From: Chryseobacterium sp. G0186
GTDB lineage: Bacteria > Bacteroidota > Bacteroidia > Flavobacteriales > Weeksellaceae
Length of the DNA: 64,000 nucleotides
NCBI RefSeq assembly: GCF_003815675.1
Contig: NZ_CP033918.1
Location: forward strand, 248,001 to 312,000
Direction of reading: 5' to 3'
Shown here: positions 36,080-45,500 of the stretch, in pieces
Layout of the letters: every line of letters starts with the position of its first letter
Numbering within the stretch: position 1 is the stretch's first letter
Notes under the pieces: generated by a model
What the model was told of the DNA's origin: nothing
The model's input: the letters and a program-made list of their open reading frames with translations, nothing else
The model's database searches: none
Translations under genes and position numbers: made by a program

Positions 36080-36111
36080 TTTTAACATAAAAAATTAATA
36101 TTATGTTAAAA
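36080..36111. promoter_or_regulatory. 11-bp AT-rich inverted repeat
   Basis: TTTTAACATAA (36080-36090) is the exact complement of TTATGTTAAAA (36101-36111) with a 10-bp spacer. It lies between the MFS gene end and the start of the 35977 gene, so it is either an operator of the latter or a weak terminator. Confidence 0.4.
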
Positions 36112-36173
36112 CATCAGCAATAAGGTGTTTTTACCCAGTTTCCCAAAAAATAAAATGTGGTACCTGTGTGGTA

Positions 36174-37376
36174 TCAATGGATTTTTTTATCCCTCGGAGA
36201 AGTATTGGCAGTTGCCAAAAGTAGAGCAATTACAATCGAAACAATAAGAAAAGCAATAAAGACATTCCAGGAGTAGGAGTGAAGGAGGTATCCGGTGCCA
36301 CTTCCCAGAATACTTGAACCAAAATAATAAAACAGCCAATAAATAGAAGTGGCTGAAGATTTTCCGCGTCTTGCATAAAGAGCAGTCATCTGGCTCGCCA
36401 TCGTATGAGCGGCAAAAAAGGAAAGAGTAAAAATTGCCAGTCCGACAATAAGAATGTAAAGGTTTTTTGAAAGTAGCAACAGAGCACCAATGATCATAAA
36501 TAAGATAGAAACCTTTAGAATATTATTGGCAGGAAACCTTTTGGAAAGACGTCCTACGATCATGGTTCCAAAAACTCCGAAGATATACATCAGGAATATA
36601 AAAGCAATGATAAAGTGGCTGAGAGAAAAAGGAGCAGCTTCTAGCCTGAAAGTAAGATAATTGTATACACTTACAAAAACTCCCATTACCAAGGCTGCAA
36701 TGAAGTATAAGCGAAGCATATAACGATTTGTCAGAAAAAACTTCATCTGCTTCATCTTGAGATGATAGTCCGTTTTCTGCGGATTGAAAAATTTTGAATC
36801 AGGAAATAGCTTCCAAAATATGATTCCCAGCACTAAACTTTCTATTCCAATTACCAAAACAGCATTTCTCCACCCAAATTCTCCTGCGATAAGAGTGGCC
36901 ACTATTCTTCCGCTCATTCCTCCAATCGTATTTCCGCTGAGATACATGCTGATGGCGGCGCCTATTACAGCTGTATTTACTTCTTCAGTAAGATAGGCGA
37001 GGGCAACTGCTGAAACTCCTGAAACTACAAATCCTTTAAAGATTCCAATGGCAATAAGAAGACTTAAGCTTGGTATCCATGTTGAAATAATGGTAAGGAG
37101 TGCTGATGAGATCAGGGAGAAAGTCATCAGTCCTTTTCTGGAATAACTGTCTGCCTTAAAAGCAAAAAACAATAGGCCTAAGGCCATACCGATGGTAGAC
37201 GATGAAACGAGCAGGGAAGTATCACCTACAGATACCCTGAAATGTTCTGCAGCCATAGGCAGCATCGGCTGAAAAAGATAAAGTTGTGCAAATACAGAAA
37301 GTCCGGAAAAGAAAATACAAAGTTTTATAAATCGGAAACGCTGGCTTCCCTGATCTGCTTTTTCAAATAAATTCAT
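36174..37376 (-). CDS. MFS transporter
   Basis: 400 residues from the ATG at 37376 (12 bp downstream of an alternative ATG). Twelve membrane helices; the A-motif region between helices 2 and 3 reads FFAFKADSYSRKGLM, and helix 5 carries the proline-free LSGNTIGGMSGRIVATLIAGEFGWRNA loop (given in part). It resembles the YnfM/YgaY-type drug or metabolite exporters. The substrate is unknown. It stands alone and is transcribed leftwards. Confidence 0.87.
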   Translation of the reverse strand: MNLFEKADQGSQRFRFIKLCIFFSGLSVFAQLYLFQPMLPMAAEHFRVSVGDTSLLVSSSTIGMALGLLFFAFKADSYSRKGLMTFSLISSALLTIISTWIPSLSLLIAIGIFKGFVVSGVSAVALAYLTEEVNTAVIGAAISMYLSGNTIGGMSGRIVATLIAGEFGWRNAVLVIGIESLVLGIIFWKLFPDSKFFNPQKTDYHLKMKQMKFFLTNRYMLRLYFIAALVMGVFVSVYNYLTFRLEAAPFSLSHFIIAFIFLMYIFGVFGTMIVGRLSKRFPANNILKVSILFMIIGALLLLSKNLYILIVGLAIFTLSFFAAHTMASQMTALYARRGKSSATSIYWLFYYFGSSILGSGTGYLLHSYSWNVFIAFLIVSIVIALLLATANTSPRDKKIH

Positions 37377-37544
37377 GATTTTTTGCAATTAAAATGCAGT
37401 GTTTTCAAAGAAAATAAGGTTCTGTAAATTTCCTGATTATTTTTTAATTGTAAAAATCATTATTTCAATCATTATGATAGGTGCTGCGTATAGTAGAAAG
37501 ACAGAAGAAATAGTTTATTCATTCTGTTTTCCATCTTAAAAACA

Positions 37545-38156
37545 TCAGTGCATCATTTCATAAACCTTGATCAGCTCTGCAATATTTCCTACCTCAAGTT
37601 TTTGAAAGATCCTTTTTTTATAGGTACTTACGGTAGACATCTGAATGCTAAGCCTGTTGGCAATTTCCAGGTTTCCGTTTCCATCTGCCAAAAGCTTGAA
37701 AATCTCATATTCGCGGGAAGACAGTTTCTCTGCCGGATTATTTCTTTGATTTTGAATGATGAGCCCTATTAATTCTGCAGGATAAAAATATCCTTTTTCA
37801 AGAATGGTTTTCACTGCATTTTTGATCTCCTCTTCACTGCTCTGCTTGTTCAGGTATCCTTCAGCCCCCTCTCTGATATACTGTATGGCAACATCTTTGT
37901 CATATCCTGAGAATACAAGGATTTTTATGTTTTCTTGTATATCCTTAACCTCAGGAATCATCTTTTTATATTGAGTTCCGGGCATATCAATATCTAAAAT
38001 AAGAAGATCATATTGCTGACCTCCCAGCATTTTTTTTACCTGTTCATAATTCTCGGCAAAATCTATTTTCAGATCAGGAAATGCCGATTCTAAAACCAAT
38101 GCAGTCCCTGCTCGGACTACATAATGATCATCAGCAATTAAAATTCTTTCATTCAT
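37545..38156 (-). CDS. Response regulator with LuxR-type HTH
   Basis: 203 residues. The receiver domain (about 1-120) has the acidic pair DD (8-9), the phosphoacceptor Asp in LILDIDMPG (about 55) and the Lys of NKQSS. The LuxR/NarL HTH (about 140-200) reads LSSREYEIFKLLADGNGNLE followed by RLSIQMSTVSTYKKRIFQKL. It is encoded 5 bp after the histidine kinase gene and is its obvious partner. Confidence 0.92.
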   Translation of the reverse strand: MNERILIADDHYVVRAGTALVLESAFPDLKIDFAENYEQVKKMLGGQQYDLLILDIDMPGTQYKKMIPEVKDIQENIKILVFSGYDKDVAIQYIREGAEGYLNKQSSEEEIKNAVKTILEKGYFYPAELIGLIIQNQRNNPAEKLSSREYEIFKLLADGNGNLEIANRLSIQMSTVSTYKKRIFQKLEVGNIAELIKVYEMMH

Positions 38157-38161
38157 ATAAG

Positions 38162-39928
38162 TTAGTTTTTATTGAGCTTTATTTCCACAACAATTCCTTT
38201 AGGGTGATTCTGCCTGAAGTTGATTTCAGCATTAATTTTTTTAATCAAATGAATCACCATATGCAATCCAAGTCCTTTCCCTTTAAAGCTGGGAGTTTCC
38301 TGTTTCGGGTTTTTAAAAAGATTCATGTAGATGGATATTTGTTCCATAGACATTCCTGCTCCCGTATCAGCTATTGTTATTATGGTTTTTTGTTTACTTT
38401 CAGTAATATTCAAGGTTATTTGTCCATCAAAGGTATTTTTTACCGCATTATCAAGAATATTATGAATAATAGCCATCAGTATGCTTTCGTTCACACGGGA
38501 ATATACTTTAGCTTCATGGGTATTGATGATCAAAGTACCTCTTTCCTTGGCAATCTCATAGAATAGTTTTTGTTTGATCTCCAAAATCCTGTTAATAGGA
38601 TATTCCTTATCTTCAAAAATATTCTCCGCCTTGTACAGTTCAGTATATTCCTTTAAATTTAAAGTAAACTGGTAAAGCTGTTCAGAGGACTTGTAAATAC
38701 TGTCAAAATACTTTTTCTGCAATTCTACATCATCCGATTCATAAAGCTTCTGTGAAAGCATTGCAATAAATCTGATAGGAGTGGTAATATCATGGCTGAT
38801 GGTTTCAACCAGTTTTTTCTGATATTCAGTTTCTTTCTGCAAGTCACTTTTTACAACTTCAAGATTGAGAGCTGTTTCCTTTAACTCGGAGTTTTTATTG
38901 TGAACAATCTGTTTTAATGCCTTATTTCTTGTTCTTAAAAAATTAGTGGTCAGTTGAACAATCACTGTGATGATGATTAGAATACTGATGGAAACGGATA
39001 CTCTGAACAATAAGGTTTGATAGAAATACGGCTGGATCTTGAATTGGATCGTTTTTTCTTCAAACTTTCCATCAGGTGACACCAGCATTCTTACACTCAG
39101 TGTGTAGTTTCCGGGACTAAGATTACTGATAGTGTATTTTAATTCTTTTCCTGTGTTGATCTGCTCCCAGTCAGTATTTTCCGTTCCTGAGATTTTAGCT
39201 TCCACATAAAGGTTTTCCAGATTGGAAAAATAGGGGATATCAATAAAAAATTCAGCTGTTTTATAATCCTTTTTTAAATTAAGAACATGATGAAAATACT
39301 GAGGTTCAGAATTTCCGATCTTTACCCTTTCAATATAAATTTTACTTTTGTCCGGATAATAGGTCTTAATACTGTCCGGATTAAAAAATACAAACCCATC
39401 CATAGACGGGAAAACAAAATCACCACTCTCCAACGTGTAGGTATTAGGCTGTGAGCCGTTATTCGTAAGCCCATCTTTTTTTATGAAATGATAATAAAAA
39501 ACAGGTGATCTTTGATCCTCCGCATATTGTAGCAACTGCTTTTTTAGTACCTTAAACAGACCATTGTTGGAAGATATCCAATAAAAACCTTTTTGATCTT
39601 CTATAATATAGTATGCCGACTGCAGGTAATTATATCTGTCATTGGGCATCTTAATAAGCTTTTTATTCCTGAAAAGATAAAAGCCATTTTTATCAGTCAT
39701 CACCCAGATAAGATTATCTTTTGTTCTGATAATACTTTTTGCATGGAGGTTGTTGATAATAGGAGGGATTGTATCGTTCTCTAACGTTACAGGGTATAGT
39801 TCATCCTTAACAATGGTCTTCGCATGGTTTTGCGAAAGTCCGTTGTCAATATTGTACCATACTGAAGTATGGAGCTGTCCGTAAATGTTAAAATATAAGC
39901 AAGTAAAAAACAATGCCCAGACTCTCAT
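38162..39928 (-). CDS. Sensor histidine kinase with shortened beta-propeller sensor
   Basis: 588 residues. After a signal segment (ending NIYGQ), the N-terminus starts like a two-component regulator propeller (WYNIDNGLSQNHAK) but jumps within about 20 residues to the last propeller blades (SIIRTKDNLIWVMTDKNG; EDQKGFYWISSNNGLFKV). A Y_Y_Y-like domain follows (about 195-300), then a membrane helix near 310-330. The kinase core has the H-box ETISHDITTPIRF (His near 385), N-box HNILDNAVKN, and G-boxes ADTGAGMS and KGKGLGLHMV. Relatives have a full 14-blade propeller and are several hundred residues longer, so the sensor is probably an in-frame internal deletion. Signalling to the downstream regulator should still be possible. 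Confidence 0.88.
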   Translation of the reverse strand: MRVWALFFTCLYFNIYGQLHTSVWYNIDNGLSQNHAKTIVKDELYPVTLENDTIPPIINNLHAKSIIRTKDNLIWVMTDKNGFYLFRNKKLIKMPNDRYNYLQSAYYIIEDQKGFYWISSNNGLFKVLKKQLLQYAEDQRSPVFYYHFIKKDGLTNNGSQPNTYTLESGDFVFPSMDGFVFFNPDSIKTYYPDKSKIYIERVKIGNSEPQYFHHVLNLKKDYKTAEFFIDIPYFSNLENLYVEAKISGTENTDWEQINTGKELKYTISNLSPGNYTLSVRMLVSPDGKFEEKTIQFKIQPYFYQTLLFRVSVSISILIIITVIVQLTTNFLRTRNKALKQIVHNKNSELKETALNLEVVKSDLQKETEYQKKLVETISHDITTPIRFIAMLSQKLYESDDVELQKKYFDSIYKSSEQLYQFTLNLKEYTELYKAENIFEDKEYPINRILEIKQKLFYEIAKERGTLIINTHEAKVYSRVNESILMAIIHNILDNAVKNTFDGQITLNITESKQKTIITIADTGAGMSMEQISIYMNLFKNPKQETPSFKGKGLGLHMVIHLIKKINAEINFRQNHPKGIVVEIKLNKN

Positions 39929-40537
39929 AGGTGCAAAACTGATCTATGTCTTCTGCATTAATGCAAAAAACGGTTAATAATAGTTTTTGTACGAGTCGAA
40001 GTTTTTTTAATGGGTAGGAACGATTGAAAATAAATTTTTATCATTAATTTTTTTTGTCTTTTGTGTTCTATGTGTTGAATAAATTGTTTTGATTCGGTAA
40101 AAATAATGAAATTATACAGATTAAGCAGTATGTTTTGATAGGTTTTACTAGCTGTTTTGTGTGTATTTGTTGATAATGAAGCAGATATTTGTCGGGTTTT
40201 TTGTAGTAATATTTCTACATAAAGTGAAAATTAATTTCGTTCAGTCAGTTTTTTACCAAAATCAGCATTTTGTTTTGTTATTTATAAAGAGTTTGATTCA
40301 TGCAAAACCTTGCGGTTTTAAAGATTATGTAATGCTTTATCGGGGAACATTAAGAGATTTTGTTCAGCCAAATTTGTTGATCATTAGAGAAGTAACTATT
40401 ATTTGTTTAATTTATTTTTTGTCATTTAGGTGTATGATCATTGCCGTTTTTTTTCTTTTTATATTTTGTAGTAAAAGTTTTACAGTGACATTGTGTTAAT
40501 TCTACATGTTTTTTTTGACCAATTTAAATAACCGCCA
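39929..40537. other. Gene-free AT-rich region
   Basis: The only long frame (40161-40499) is low-complexity, hydrophobic and AT-driven, without family resemblance, and I do not count it as a gene. No strong hairpin is seen. Confidence 0.45.
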
Positions 40538-40660
40538 TACTTTTGCAAACAGTTCCCACAAAGATGATAGAGGCTTTTTTGCTAAAGAAGGATTCTAAGA
40601 ACACAAGCGGTTTATCTCAGAAACAAAGGGTCTCTTTAAAGAGATCTTTTGCCTTTTTTT
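40514..40660 (+). ncRNA. Candidate short leader or small RNA with its own promoter and terminator
   Basis: TTTG (40514-40517), 20 bp, TACTTTTG (40538-40545) is a full promoter match with a start near 40552. A hairpin with arms 40625-40634 and 40641-40650 (core TCTC/GAGA) is followed by T7 (40654-40660). The roughly 105-nt RNA contains an ATG at 40564 opening a frame that runs through the hairpin (start MIEAFLLKKDSKNTSGLSQK). It could be an sRNA or an attenuator for the AraC gene at 40789. Confidence 0.45.
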
Positions 40661-40788
40661 CTATTTTCTTCTTCTCTTTTTATTCAGACTGTGCGTCTTT
40701 GCCTTTATAAATGATCCGAAAAGTTCACCATATTGGTTTGTTGTCCCGGTATTAAATTTATAATTTTATAGAGCTATTAAAATTAATA

Positions 40789-41145
40789 ATGATGAAAAGA
40801 AGTGAAGAGATTGTCAGTCAGTATTTTATGTTTTTAGAAAAGCATATTCAGGATGTAATTTCAGAAAAAGTTCCTGAATTTCTTGAGCTTAATGAAATTG
40901 CAGACTCCTTGGCTATTTCCCATAAACACCTTACCGATACCGTTAAAAAGGAAACAGGACAGCATCCTTGCTATTTTTATGATGAGAAAATCATTCAGGA
41001 AGCTCAGTCAATGCTTGTCAATTCTAGTAAATCTGTAGCAGAAATTGCACGCATTTTTACTTATGATCCCTCTAATTTTTCAAAATTCTTTAAAAAGATG
41101 ACAGGACTTACTCCTGGTAGGTACAGAGTTTCCAATAAAATCTGA
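40789..41145 (+). CDS. Short AraC-type regulator (DNA-binding domain only)
   Basis: 118 residues. Almost the whole protein is an AraC HTH pair (about 25-115; LNEIADSLAISHKHLTDTVK; VAEIARIFTYDPSNFSKFFK). There is no sensor domain, so it may act constitutively or with a partner. It could be a separately encoded DNA-binding module. The short ORF and terminator upstream suggest attenuation. Confidence 0.82.
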   Translation: MMKRSEEIVSQYFMFLEKHIQDVISEKVPEFLELNEIADSLAISHKHLTDTVKKETGQHPCYFYDEKIIQEAQSMLVNSSKSVAEIARIFTYDPSNFSKFFKKMTGLTPGRYRVSNKI

Positions 41146-41578
41146 TTTTTTGGTGAACAAATTCTCTGTTATTTCTTTCAAGCAGGCCTTTTTCAGGAAG
41201 ATCTCTTCTCTGGTATGGGACTTAATACTCCAGTAATTTTGCCTAGAATAGGGCTCTTCTTAGATAATGATAAAAAAATGTAAAGAAATAATCTTTTATA
41301 AATGAGAGGGTTGTGAATGATAAAGTGCTTTTTTTATTATTTCTTTACTAATATTTCTTTATTTATTACTTTTTTCACTAATTTTCCGTTAGTAAAAACT
41401 AATTAATTCAATCAAAAAAGATGTTTAAAGCTACAAATAGGGCATAAGTAAGCGGGGCCTGCAAGTAAAGAAAATAAAAATATTGTGTCTTTAATAATAT
41501 TTAATTTTTTATGTGGATCAAAGCCCTTTAAATAGTCATATATTTGTTTCTTCGAACCACAAATAAACAAGATTAAGG
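41146..41578 (+). other. Gene-free region with promoter of the alpha-oxoamine synthase gene
   Basis: TATATTTG at 41539-41546 is a -7 box and predicts a start near 41553, 26 bp before the next start codon. No -33 box matches well. The rest shows nothing I can name. Confidence 0.5.
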
Positions 41579-42835
41579 ATGAGCATCAATTTCACAACAG
41601 CAACTATTAAAGACTTTGAGAATATACCAGAAAATGACATGGCTCAAAGAGCTGAAATATTTTATGAATACCTAGACTTTGTAAAGTCTAATGGTCATAT
41701 GAATTACAGACTGAAGAATACTTCAGGAACCAATGCCGTATTGAATGTAAATATTGAAAACCAAAACAGAGAATTCGTTAGTTTTGTTTCAAGTGATTAT
41801 TTAGGATTTACCCAACACCCGAAAGTCAAGCAGGCTGCTATTGAGGGAATAGAGAAATATGGAACCGGTACAGGGGCTACGCCTCTTATCGGGGGGTATT
41901 TTGACTATCATAATGCGTTAGAAAAAAAAATATCAAGTTTCTTCCGCAGAACCGAAGATGAAGCAGTTGTATTTACCACGGGATATACGGCAAACAGCGC
42001 AACATTACAATGTTTGATGCAGAAAGAGGATCTAGCCATTTTAGATATGGCAGTTCATGCCAGTGTACACGAAGGATGTGCCTTTACCAATAAAAAAACA
42101 TTTCCACACAATAATTTGGAATCTTTGGAACACATTTTGAAGGTATCTGAGAATCTGTACCGTACGAAACTCGTTATTGTGGATGGAGTGTATTCCCAAG
42201 ATGGTGATACCTCACATATTAATGAAATCTATAATCTGGTGAAGAAGTACAATGCCTTTCTTATGGTAGACGACGTACATGGCGTCGGGATCCTGGGAGA
42301 AACAGGAAGAGGTACTTTGGAACAGGCTGGATTACTGGATAAAGTAGATATTATCACAGGAACATTCAGTAAAACGTTCGGTAATCTGGGAGGATATGTA
42401 ATCGCTGACAAAAAGTTAGCAGCATTTATAAGATTCCAGTCACGTCAGCAGATATTCTCAGCAACAGCTCCACCATCATCCGCAGGAATCGTTAAAGCCA
42501 TTGATTTAATAGACGAAGAACCCATCTGGAGAGAAAGACTCTGGAATAATATCAACTATTTTAAAAAGGGACTTGATGATTTAGGATTGGATACAGGAAT
42601 TACTTGCTCAGCAATTGTTCCAGTAAAAATCGGAGATCCATACTTAACAGGAGAGGTCGGAAAATTATTAATAGAAAAAGGAATTTACACAAATCCTATT
42701 TTGTATCCGGCAGTACCAAGAAAAGATGCCCGAATCAGAATGAGTGTGACAGCAAGGCATGAAAAGGAACATATTGACAAAACACTCAACGCATTTGATG
42801 ATATTAATAAAAAATTGCATATTGCAAAAAAATAA
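41579..42835 (+). CDS. Alpha-oxoamine synthase family PLP enzyme (serine palmitoyltransferase-like)
   Basis: 418 residues of the KBL/AONS/SPT family, which condense an amino acid with an acyl thioester. The PLP site is visible: aldehyde lysine in TGTFSKTFGNLGGY (about 258-271), DDVHGVG (about 224-230) and HASVHEGC (about 159-166). An extra N-terminal segment of about 60 residues precedes the core, as in SPT-like members of Bacteroidota. In Chryseobacterium such enzymes make sphingoid bases or the sulfonolipid capnine (cysteate as substrate); the sequence alone does not decide. A TetR regulator begins 6 bp downstream. Confidence 0.85.
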   Translation: MSINFTTATIKDFENIPENDMAQRAEIFYEYLDFVKSNGHMNYRLKNTSGTNAVLNVNIENQNREFVSFVSSDYLGFTQHPKVKQAAIEGIEKYGTGTGATPLIGGYFDYHNALEKKISSFFRRTEDEAVVFTTGYTANSATLQCLMQKEDLAILDMAVHASVHEGCAFTNKKTFPHNNLESLEHILKVSENLYRTKLVIVDGVYSQDGDTSHINEIYNLVKKYNAFLMVDDVHGVGILGETGRGTLEQAGLLDKVDIITGTFSKTFGNLGGYVIADKKLAAFIRFQSRQQIFSATAPPSSAGIVKAIDLIDEEPIWRERLWNNINYFKKGLDDLGLDTGITCSAIVPVKIGDPYLTGEVGKLLIEKGIYTNPILYPAVPRKDARIRMSVTARHEKEHIDKTLNAFDDINKKLHIAKK

Positions 42836-42841
42836 TAAATT

Positions 42842-43468
42842 ATGCCTAGAAAAGTAGTGCAGGGCCCGATTAGGGACAAAGAAAAGACAAAACAAAAGCT
42901 GCTTGCTGCAGTTGGTAAAATTTTAAGAGTAAAAGGATACTCAGGATTAAAAGTAAGCAAGATAGCAGCAGTTGCAGGTTTTGATAAAAAACTTATTTAT
43001 GAGTACTTTGGAAGTACTGATAAGCTGATTGATGAATATATTAAGTCTCAGGATTACTGGAGCCAGGTAAACAAGGATGTAGAAGTAGATTTTTCTGATG
43101 GAGGGCATGAGCTTACCAAAATGGTTGTTCTGAATCAGTTTGAGAATTTGAAGAAAAATAAAGAACTTCAAAAGATCATTCTTTGGGAACTTTCTGAAAG
43201 CAAGCCTATTCTTAAGAAATTGGTAGACCAACGTGAAGAAGTAGTAGAAGTTCTGTTTGGAAATATCTCAGATCCTTTTTTTGGAGAGGGAGCAACAAGA
43301 CACAGAGCTATTATGGCACTAATTGTTTCCGGAGCTTATTATCTTAACCTTTATACAGGATACAATGCAAGCAAATTCTGTGGTATTGATCTGAAAACAG
43401 AGGACGGAAGAAACGAAGTTGAAAAGGCGATAGTAGAATTAATTGATTTTGCATACAATAAGAAATAA
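42842..43468 (+). CDS. TetR/AcrR family transcriptional regulator
   Basis: 208 residues. The N-terminal HTH (about 15-60; TKQKLLAAVGKILRVKGYSG then LKVSKIAAVAGFDKKLIYEY) is typical, and the C-terminal helical domain binds an unknown ligand. It is spaced 6 bp from the alpha-oxoamine synthase gene and probably co-transcribed, making it a candidate regulator of that lipid-type pathway. Confidence 0.88.
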   Translation: MPRKVVQGPIRDKEKTKQKLLAAVGKILRVKGYSGLKVSKIAAVAGFDKKLIYEYFGSTDKLIDEYIKSQDYWSQVNKDVEVDFSDGGHELTKMVVLNQFENLKKNKELQKIILWELSESKPILKKLVDQREEVVEVLFGNISDPFFGEGATRHRAIMALIVSGAYYLNLYTGYNASKFCGIDLKTEDGRNEVEKAIVELIDFAYNKK

Positions 43469-43555
43469 TAATTAAAAGTTTTCCGATTTAACAAGAACTA
43501 AGTTTTTTGTTGATAATTTGAAAACTTTTAATTTTCAAATTAAAACTATATTTCT

Positions 43556-43563
43556 TACTTTTG
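43556..43563 (+). promoter_or_regulatory. -7 box immediately before dnaX
   Basis: TACTTTTG ends 4 bp before the ATG at 43568. If used, transcription would start at or just before the ATG, giving a leaderless mRNA. A less perfect box (TATATTTC, 43547-43554) is the alternative. Confidence 0.4.
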
Positions 43564-43567
43564 ACCA

Positions 43568-45267
43568 ATGGAAAATTTTATAGTATCTGCAAGAAAATAT
43601 CGTCCTCAAGAGTTTGATACAGTTGTAGGGCAATCCCATATTACGGATACTTTAGAACATGCAATTGAAGAAAGTCAACTAGCTCAGGCATTGCTTTTTT
43701 GTGGACCTCGTGGTGTAGGTAAAACTACGTGTGCAAGGATTCTGGCAAGAAAGATCAATGAAAAAGATGGCTCGGTTTCAGAAGACGGCTTTGCCTATAA
43801 TATCTATGAATTGGATGCAGCATCCAATAATTCTGTAGATGATATCAGGGAACTGATAGATCAGGTACGCTTTGCTCCTCAGGTAGGTAAATACAAGGTA
43901 TATATCATTGATGAGGTTCATATGCTGTCTTCTGCCGCTTTCAACGCTTTTCTTAAAACACTTGAAGAGCCGCCTGCTCATGCAATTTTCATCTTGGCAA
44001 CAACGGAAAAGCATAAAATTATTCCAACCATTTTATCCCGTTGTCAGATCTATGACTTCAAAAGAATTACAATTGAAGACATTCAGGGACATCTGAGAAA
44101 TATTGCCCAAAAAGAAAATATTCAATACGAAGATGATGCATTGTACCTGATTGCCCAAAAAGCAGATGGTGCATTAAGAGATGCTCTTTCCATCTTCGAC
44201 AGGCTTTCTACATTCTCCCAGAAAAATATTACTTTGGCCAAAGCTGCCGAAGTCTTGAATATTCTGGATTATGATCAATATCTGAATATTGTAGACCTTG
44301 CCAAGGAAAACAAAATTCCTGAAGTCCTCTTTGCTTTTAATGATATCGTTAAAAAAGGTTTTGATCCTCATATTTTCGTTGCCGGATTAGGAAATCATTT
44401 CAGAGATCTGATGATGGCACAGAATACATCTACAATAGATCTCATTGAAGTAGGAGAGAAGACCAAGGTCAGATTTGTAGAACAAGGGCAAAAATGGACG
44501 GCCCAACAGCTGATAGATGGTATTGAAATCTGTAACCATGCAGATATTAATTATAAGAACTCCAAAAACCCAAGACTTACTGTTGAAATTGCATTAATGC
44601 AATTGGCCTCGCTGACTGCTAGCTCAGACGTATCTAAAAAAAAAAATTCCTGATACTGGCTCCATTTCTCAGTGAGAAACAGGAAGTGAAAATTCCGGAA
44701 AAAGCTCCTGAGAAAAAAGAACCTGTTAAACCAGAACAAATCGCATCATCTGAGCCTATTCAGAATGCTGTTGTAAATAAAACAACCAAACCATTATCCA
44801 AACCTGGAATTTCATCAGGTTTTAGCATTAATTCATTTCTAAATAAAGAAGAGAAAGTACAAACAGTAGAACATATTGCTGCGAAAACTGAAAATCTTCC
44901 CCAGCACCATTTTACAGATACAGATCTGCAGATGGAATGGAAAATTATGCTTAAACAGCTGCAGGTAAAAGATAGCTTTGTTTTTAATGCAGTAAAAACC
45001 TTTAAGCTGGAGAAAAAAGAGGAAAATAAGATCAAGGTTTTATTCCCTTCTGATTCTGCAAAAGTAGAGTTTGATAAAATAAGTGGAGAATTTTTTAATC
45101 ATTTTAGAAGAAAAGTTCAGAACTACACAATCGAGATAGAATACGAGCGAGACGTTGAAAATCTGAAGATTGAAGTAATGACCAAAAGAAAGATTTTTGA
45201 AAAATTTATCGAAAAAAATCCACTTTTAAGAGATCTTGATGATTTAATGAAGTTTGATTTGACATAA
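43568..45267 (+). CDS. dnaX: DNA polymerase III subunits gamma and tau, frame change at A11
   Basis: It encodes the clamp-loader ATPase. Frame 1 (43568-44653, 361 residues) carries Walker A GPRGVGKTT (46-54), Walker B IIDEVH, the SRC motif ILSRCQ (sensor 1) and domain III, then ends KKKNS-stop right after A11 (44636-44646). The -1 frame continues from the A run to 45267 with a Pro/Lys linker and the tau-specific DNA/alpha-binding domain (IKVLFPSDSAKVEF). Thus gamma would be 361 and tau about 565 residues. The break falls exactly between domains III and IV, as for programmed dnaX frameshifting in E. coli or slippage in Thermus. The zinc-finger cysteines of most DnaX proteins are missing. Homopolymer miscount is the alternative. 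Confidence 0.88.
44636..44685 (+). promoter_or_regulatory. Putative dnaX slippage/frameshift signal
   Basis: An A11 run (44636-44646) is followed directly by TTCCTG (44647-44652), complementary to CAGGAA (44680-44685), and TTTCTC (44665-44670), complementary to GAGAAA (44674-44679) across an AGT loop. The two helices stack on the 3' side with a 12-nt bulge on the 5' side. Poly-A plus hairpin is the composition of known frameshift or slippage sites. Confidence 0.55.
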
Positions 45268-45281
45268 TTTTTATATATTTG
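45253..45281 (+). promoter_or_regulatory. Promoter of the DAHP synthase leader transcript
   Basis: TTTG (45253-45256), 17 bp, TATATTTG (45274-45281). It overlaps the end of dnaX and predicts a start near 45288, so the leader RNA would be about 375 nt. Confidence 0.6.
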
Positions 45282-45364
45282 TCAAAGTTTTCTGCGAAAA
45301 ATAACTTTTCGACAAAAACAAATTATAGTAAGAAACGCTAAAACAAAGACATTTCCAGAACAAA

Positions 45365-45493
45365 ATGGAAAAATTATCTAATACATATCTGTCTTTCTTT
45401 GCACCCGCTAATTATTTTAGCGGTTATTTTAGCTTTTCTGCTTCTTATTTTAGAAATTTTAGAACGTATTACCGATTTTATTGGTACTGTTAA
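45365..45493 (+). CDS. Aromatic-rich leader peptide of the DAHP synthase gene
   Basis: ATG 45365 to TAA 45491-45493, 42 residues, start MEKLSNTYLSFFAPANYFSG. Eight Phe, eight Tyr and one Trp make 17 of 42 residues, with the densest cluster near the end (TYYRFYWYC). It lies in the leader of the gene for the first enzyme of aromatic amino-acid synthesis and just upstream of long complementary segments. This is what classical attenuation leaders (pheA, trp, his) look like: ribosomes stalling on scarce Phe/Tyr would change RNA folding. No Shine-Dalgarno site is present, as usual in the phylum. Confidence 0.75.
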   Translation: MEKLSNTYLSFFAPANYFSGYFSFSASYFRNFRTYYRFYWYC

Positions 45494-45500
45494 TAAAATT

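Noticed and set aside
40161..40499. 112-codon hydrophobic ORF
   Set aside because: Low-complexity Phe/Ile/Leu-rich sequence in an AT-rich spacer, no promoter or domain.
43568..45267. Two separate genes in place of dnaX
   Set aside because: The second part lacks its own convincing start, begins at the A run and carries the tau tail, so one gene with a frame change is the better reading.
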